64,000 nt of DNA from HGM04593 sp045588485 (lineage in GTDB: Bacteria; Bacteroidota; Bacteroidia; Bacteroidales; Bacteroidaceae). Of this stretch, positions 60,197 through 64,000 are shown piece after piece (within the stretch, counting starts at the first letter, position 1; each line of letters begins with the position of its first letter). The position numbers were made by a program, and so were the translations under genes. The stretch is taken from assembly GCA_045588485.1 (NCBI GenBank), contig JAZNEI010000091.1:27107-91106 (forward strand), in the 5' to 3' direction. The notes under the pieces were generated by a model, which was not told where the DNA came from, ran no database searches, and saw only the letters and a program-made list of their open reading frames with translations.

Positions 60197-60268
60197 TGTC
60201 ATATTGAACGTAGTGAAATATCATCGTTGTATGACTGCGCAAGATTCTTCGCTTTGCTCAGAATGACA
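60197..60268. repeat. Intergenic palindromic repeat unit (gaatgaca-type)
   Basis: TGTCATATTGAACGTAGTGA at 60197 onward and its imperfect reverse complement ending in AGAATGACA at 60268 make a 26-bp imperfect hairpin. The arms match the widespread 'TCATTCTGAGCGAAGCGAAG' repeat of Bacteroidota. It sits inside the gcv locus, between gcvT and gcvH, and could act as a partial terminator or mRNA stabiliser. Confidence 0.6.
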
Positions 60269-60348
60269 TGAAAATGATGCAGCTTATATTTAACGCATAC
60301 CGTAAATGATAATAATAACTAAGTATTAATATTAAAATTTTTTGAATT

Positions 60349-60729
60349 ATGAGTAAGATTGTAGAGGGTCTCTATTATGCAGAGTCACACGAGTATGTAA
60401 GAATTGAGGGTGAGTATGGTTATGTAGGTATTACCGATTATGCGCAGCACGAGCTTGGCAACGTGGTATATGTAGATATGCCCGATGTTGATGATGAGGT
60501 TGAGGCAGGTGCCGATTTTGGTGCTGTAGAGAGCGTTAAAGCTGCCAGCGACCTTATCTCTCCTGTAAGCGGTACAGTTGTTGAGGTTAACGAGGCTCTT
60601 AACGACCAGCCCGAGCTTGTAAATGCCGATCCTTATGCTAACTGGATTATAAAAGTGCAGCTCTCTGATGCATCTGAGGTTGAGAAACTGATGGATGCTG
60701 CTGCTTACAAGGCTGCTATCGGCGAGTAA
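60349..60729 (+). CDS. gcvH: Glycine cleavage H protein
   Basis: A 126-residue carrier protein. The lipoyl-lysine is K64 in AVESVKAASD, the usual E-S-V-K-A/S motif in the beta-turn of the lipoyl domain. The barrel strands YVGITDYAQHELGNVVYVDMP and the C-terminal helix WIIKVQL are normal. It shuttles the aminomethyl group between P, T and L proteins. The lipoylation enzyme is lplA nearby. The L protein (dihydrolipoyl dehydrogenase) is not in the window. Confidence 0.96.
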   Translation: MSKIVEGLYYAESHEYVRIEGEYGYVGITDYAQHELGNVVYVDMPDVDDEVEAGADFGAVESVKAASDLISPVSGTVVEVNEALNDQPELVNADPYANWIIKVQLSDASEVEKLMDAAAYKAAIGE

Positions 60730-60825
60730 TAAAGAGATACAAAGACGATATTGCGAGAGGGGGGCCTTCTCGCTGTATCGTTCTTTTAAATAACATTTTT
60801 AGAAATTATTTTAACTGAGAACAGA

Positions 60826-62142
60826 ATGAAATATTTCCCACATACGCAGGAAGATATTGAACAGATGTTGCAGGTTGCCGGTCTAAAGTCTATGGACGAC
60901 CTTTACGGCGAGATTCCCGCAGAACTTCTGTTCAACCGCGAATTTAATCTCCCCGAGGCTATGTCCGAGGTCGAAATTCGCAAATTCATCGATGCTCTTG
61001 GCAAAAAGAACTGCCAGCTTGCTTGCTTTGCCGGTGCAGGTGTCGAGGACCACTATTCACCCTCGATAATCGCTCCTATTATTTCGCGTGGCGAGTTTAT
61101 GACAGCATATACTCCCTATCAGCCCGAGATTTCACAGGGTACATTGCAGTATATCTTCGAGTACCAGTCGATGATTTGCGAACTGACAGGGATGGATGTT
61201 ACAAATGCATCGATGTATGACGGTTGCACAGCAACTGCCGAGGCTATGATGATGGCTGTTGCTGCTGCCAAAAAACGTAATAAGGTGCTTATGTCGGCCA
61301 CCGTAAATCCTAAAGTTAAAAAGGTGGTCGAGACATACGCAAGTTATAATGGTGCAGTTATTGAGATTATTGCCGAGAAAGATGGTGTTACCGACCTTGC
61401 CGACCTTGAGGCTAAACTCGCAGGCGACGATGTAGCAGGTGTTATCCTTGCACAGCCCAACTTCTACGGAATAATCGAGGATTATACAGGTGTTGCCGAT
61501 ATGTGCCACGCTAAGAAGGCACTTATGATTATGAATGCCAATCCATCGGCACTTGCTGTGCTTAAGACACCGGCAGAGTGGGGCGCTGACATTGCTTGCG
61601 GCGATGGTCAGACATTAGGTATTCCAATGAACTATGGTGGCCCTTACGTTGGTTATCTGGCTTGCACAAACGCTCTTGTTCGTAAGCTCCCCGGACGTAT
61701 TGCCGGAGCGACTACCGATGTAGATGGCAAGCGTGCTTTTGTACTTACATTGCAGGCACGCGAGCAGCATATACGTCGCGAAAAGGCCAATAGTAATATC
61801 TGCTCGAACCAGTCGTTGATGGCTCTGTATGTAACTATCTATATGTCGCTTATGGGACATAAAGGACTAAAAGAGGTTAATAAACTCTCATACGCAGGTG
61901 CACACTATCTTGCCGAGCAGTTGGTTGCCACAGGTAAGTGCTCAATGGCATTCGACAAGCCTTTCCTCAACGAGTTTGCTGTTAAGACAACCGTTTGCCC
62001 CAAGGCTATACAGGCTGCATTGCTCGAAAAGGGTATCCTTGGCGGTGTACGCATTGCCGATGATACACTTCTAATCTGTGTAACCGAGCAGCGTACAAAA
62101 GAGGAGATGGATATGTTTGTAGAAACAGTTAAGAATCTTTAA
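60826..62142 (+). CDS. gcvPA: Glycine decarboxylase subunit 1 (N-terminal half of P protein)
   Basis: A 438-residue protein, the first half of the PLP-dependent glycine decarboxylase in its split form. Conserved segments: YFPHTQEDIEQML at the start, CFAGAGVEDHYSPSII, YTPYQPEISQGTLQ, and NASMYDGCTATAEAMMMAV. No PLP-lysine is expected in this half; it completes the active site of GcvPB. The next gene follows after 17 bp. Confidence 0.95.
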   Translation: MKYFPHTQEDIEQMLQVAGLKSMDDLYGEIPAELLFNREFNLPEAMSEVEIRKFIDALGKKNCQLACFAGAGVEDHYSPSIIAPIISRGEFMTAYTPYQPEISQGTLQYIFEYQSMICELTGMDVTNASMYDGCTATAEAMMMAVAAAKKRNKVLMSATVNPKVKKVVETYASYNGAVIEIIAEKDGVTDLADLEAKLAGDDVAGVILAQPNFYGIIEDYTGVADMCHAKKALMIMNANPSALAVLKTPAEWGADIACGDGQTLGIPMNYGGPYVGYLACTNALVRKLPGRIAGATTDVDGKRAFVLTLQAREQHIRREKANSNICSNQSLMALYVTIYMSLMGHKGLKEVNKLSYAGAHYLAEQLVATGKCSMAFDKPFLNEFAVKTTVCPKAIQAALLEKGILGGVRIADDTLLICVTEQRTKEEMDMFVETVKNL

Positions 62143-62159
62143 TTTAGGGAGGATATTCT

Positions 62160-63626
62160 ATGATACGCAATTATGACAAATTGATTTTTGAACTCTCGAA
62201 AGAGGGTCGTGTGGGATATTCCCTTCCCAAGAAAGAGGTAGATGGCGGATGTATGTGCAGCGGTATTCCCGAGAATTTGCGTCGCGAAAGTAAGCCCGAA
62301 CTTCCCGAGGTAACCGAGTTTGATGTTGTACGTCACTATACCAACCTATCGAACAAGAATTTTGGTGTCGATACAGGATTCTATCCTCTTGGCAGCTGTA
62401 CAATGAAGTATAATCCTCGTATCAACGAGGAGATGGCTGCCAATCCTGCATTTACACAACTTCACCCCTCAATGCCTGTTGAGTGTGCACAGGGTGCTCT
62501 TGAGGTTTACTACAACCTTGCAGCATCTCTTGCCGAGGTTAGTGGTCTTGCTGAGTTTACTCTTAACCCCTATGCGGGTGCTCACGGCGAGCTTACAGGT
62601 CTTATGATTATGCGTCAGTATCATATACAGCGTGGCGACCTTAAGCGTACAAAGGTTATTGTTCCCGACAGTGCTCATGGAACAAACCCCGCAAGTGCTG
62701 CTGTTTGTGGCTTGCAGATTGTTGAGGTTAAGTCGACTGCTAACGGTACTGTTGACGTTGAGGATTTGAAACCTCTGCTCGACGATACTATTGCGGGAAT
62801 TATGATGACTAACCCCAATACTCTTGGTATTTTCGAGACCGAGATTCCCGAAATTTCGCGCCTCGTTCACGAGTGTGGCGGTCTGCTCTACTACGATGGA
62901 GCCAACCTTAACGCCGTACTCGGCAAATGCCGTCCCGGAGACATGGGCTTCGATATTATGCACATCAACCTGCATAAGACATTCTCTACTCCTCACGGTG
63001 GCGGTGGCCCCGGTGATGGTCCTGTTGGCGTACGTGCCGGCTTGGAGCATCTGCTGCCTAATCCTCAGGTGAAGAAGGACGAGAATGGTAAGTTCTATTT
63101 GCAGTGCGATGAAAAATCGGCCGGATATGTGTCGAATTTCCTCGGTAACTTTGGTGTAATTATGCGTGCTTATACCTATATTCTCACTCTTGGACGCGAG
63201 AATGTTAAGATGGTTGGTCCGCTTGCTGTACTCAATGCCAACTATGTCAAAGAGTCGCTTAAGGGTGAGTATTATCTGCCTATCGAGGGTGTTTGCAAGC
63301 ATGAGTTTGTGTTCGATGGTCTTGCTGACAAGTCGACAGGTGTCACCACACTCGATATTGCAAAGCGTCTGCTCGACTATGGTTATCACGCTCCTACAAT
63401 CTACTTTCCTCTGTTGTTCCATCAGAGTATTATGATTGAGCCTACAGAGACCGAGAGCAAGGAGACCCTTGACGAGTTTATTGCGGTAATGAAAAAGGTT
63501 GCGCAAGAGGCCATTGAGAATCCCGATGTTGTGAAGAGTGCACCTCACTCGACACCCGTGCGTCGTCTCGACGAGACTACTGCTGCACGTTTCCCCAAGA
63601 CTACTTATAAGCAGTTGAAGGGATAA
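62160..63626 (+). CDS. gcvPB: Glycine decarboxylase subunit 2 (C-terminal half of P protein)
   Basis: A 488-residue protein with the PLP lysine K273 in HINLHKTFSTPHGGGGPG. Other conserved parts: YPLGSCTMKYNPRINE, AHGELTGLMIMRQYH, VPDSAHGTNPASA and NPNTLGIFE. It removes CO2 from glycine and passes the aminomethyl group to GcvH lipoate. A good ribosome-binding-like AGGGAGG lies 7-8 bases upstream, rare in this genome. It ends the glycine-cleavage cluster. Confidence 0.96.
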   Translation: MIRNYDKLIFELSKEGRVGYSLPKKEVDGGCMCSGIPENLRRESKPELPEVTEFDVVRHYTNLSNKNFGVDTGFYPLGSCTMKYNPRINEEMAANPAFTQLHPSMPVECAQGALEVYYNLAASLAEVSGLAEFTLNPYAGAHGELTGLMIMRQYHIQRGDLKRTKVIVPDSAHGTNPASAAVCGLQIVEVKSTANGTVDVEDLKPLLDDTIAGIMMTNPNTLGIFETEIPEISRLVHECGGLLYYDGANLNAVLGKCRPGDMGFDIMHINLHKTFSTPHGGGGPGDGPVGVRAGLEHLLPNPQVKKDENGKFYLQCDEKSAGYVSNFLGNFGVIMRAYTYILTLGRENVKMVGPLAVLNANYVKESLKGEYYLPIEGVCKHEFVFDGLADKSTGVTTLDIAKRLLDYGYHAPTIYFPLLFHQSIMIEPTETESKETLDEFIAVMKKVAQEAIENPDVVKSAPHSTPVRRLDETTAARFPKTTYKQLKG

Positions 63627-63641
63627 ACAAATAACAATGTA

Positions 63642-63661
63642 AAGCATCCTGTTGGATGCTT
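63642..63661 (+). terminator. Hairpin after gcvPB (first)
   Basis: AAGCATCC pairs with GGATGCTT around a TGTT loop; not followed by a T-tract, so it may be a partial signal. Confidence 0.5.
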
Positions 63662-63676
63662 AATATTAAAAAAAAA

Positions 63677-63709
63677 TCCCCAAGCTTCTAAAAGGCTTGG
63701 GGAAATTTT
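63677..63709 (+). terminator. Hairpin terminator after gcvPB (second)
   Basis: TCCCCAAGC at 63677-63685 pairs with GCTTGGGGA at 63694-63702, followed by AATTTT. A-rich on the 5' side and T-rich on the 3' side, so it can act in both directions. Confidence 0.75.
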
Positions 63710-64000
63710 ATGTCAGAAATCTCGCTGTTAATTAGTGCTAATTTTAATAATTTGACAACCGTAACTGTTAATTGTGATATTATTTTTGTAAGTTTATTTC
63801 CAATAAATAACAATTTGATATTATTGGTGTCCGGTAAAACTTTTTCAGTCTCTCATTTAGTCTTGTTTGCTAAATTCAGCCTTTCATTGTTCTTTTTCTC
63901 CTACTTTTCGTGCCGACGAAAAGAAGTATGATGAGATACAAAAGAAATTAAAGGAGAATAAATGGAATATTGGCGAAAAATAAGCTGTGGTTTTAGTCGA
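63710..64000. other. AT-rich end of window without supported gene
   Basis: No convincing gene. A 73-codon plus-strand frame at 63710-63931 has hydrophobic low-complexity coding, starts inside the terminator's tail and lacks a leader. A start-less 40-codon stretch ends in a stop at 63981-63983 and reads like charged protein (KKYDEIQKKLKENKWN), which may be the relic of a lost gene. Confidence 0.4.

Noticed and set aside
60158..60348. Glycine riboswitch before gcvH
   Set aside because: No tandem aptamer-like helices; the only structure is the palindromic repeat.
63710..63931. A 73-codon open frame on the plus strand
   Set aside because: Starts within the tail of the gcvPB terminator, is hydrophobic and low-complexity, has no leader or neighbours, and runs in AT-rich sequence where open frames arise by chance.
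63864..63983. Start-less stretch ending KKYDEIQKKLKENKWNIGEK
   Set aside because: Reads like real protein but has an upstream stop and no start codon; at most a gene relic, not listed as a pseudogene.
1..64000. CRISPR array
   Set aside because: No regularly spaced direct repeats were seen in intergenic stretches, and no cas-like genes are present.

Overview
The window is a piece of a Bacteroidales (Bacteroidota) chromosome with ordinary gene density and both strands in use. The evidence is the promoter style (TTTG, 19 bases, TAnnTTTG, exact at five places), AT-rich leaders with few Shine-Dalgarno sites, two proteins with type IX secretion sorting domains (a GH2 beta-galactosidase and a type B C-terminal-domain protein), a Bacteroidales-style V-type ATPase operon with a DUF2764 gene, GT3-type glycogen synthase, and a split glycine decarboxylase (gcvPA/gcvPB). 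The T9SS cargo argues for a T9SS-bearing lineage rather than a typical gut Bacteroides; the species cannot be named.

Layout. 1-8.5 kb: the 3' end of a heparinase II/III-like gene, a TrmH/SpoU methyltransferase, a BamA/TamA-like barrel protein, a WalJ-like metallohydrolase, tyrS, two tandem tRNA-Lys(CTT) genes on a 132-bp duplication, a small lipoprotein and an MFS exporter. 8.5-9.0 kb: a gene-free stretch with a strong candidate small RNA. 9.0-16.6 kb: the V-ATPase operon E-DUF2764-A-B-D-I-K, with a rotor subunit carrying Na+-binding residues and no subunit F gene. 16.8-21.2 kb: glycogen synthase and alpha-glucan phosphorylase. 21.3-27.2 kb: small membrane proteins, a secreted PI-PLC-like protein, murB with a PhnP-like hydrolase, a phosphopantetheinyl transferase and a DUF554 protein. 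27.3-28.8 kb: a tyrosine phenol-lyase/tryptophanase-family enzyme with two substituted active-site positions.

29.0-40.3 kb is the most unusual part: a compact phage-derived island. One arm (minus strand) holds a basic small protein, two paralogous small proteins and a complete large terminase. The other arm (plus strand) holds scaffold-like, capsid-like, head-tail adaptor-like, spanin-like and tail nozzle-like proteins, then a third member of the same small-protein family. No portal, integrase, replication gene, repressor, endolysin or tape measure is visible. Every frame is open and the base composition looks like the host. A 129-bp element with 20-bp inverted ends closes the right side.

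40.5-64 kb returns to host genes: an MFS carrier with an S9 dipeptidyl peptidase lipoprotein (peptide use), a ricin-GH2-T9SS beta-galactosidase, a tiny lipoprotein, a PorT-like barrel with a LysM/periplasmic-binding protein, a T9SS type B protein overlapping uvrA, a POT peptide transporter, and a lipoate ligase followed by the glycine cleavage genes gcvT-gcvH-gcvPA-gcvPB. Functions were assigned by reading motifs only; no database search was run.
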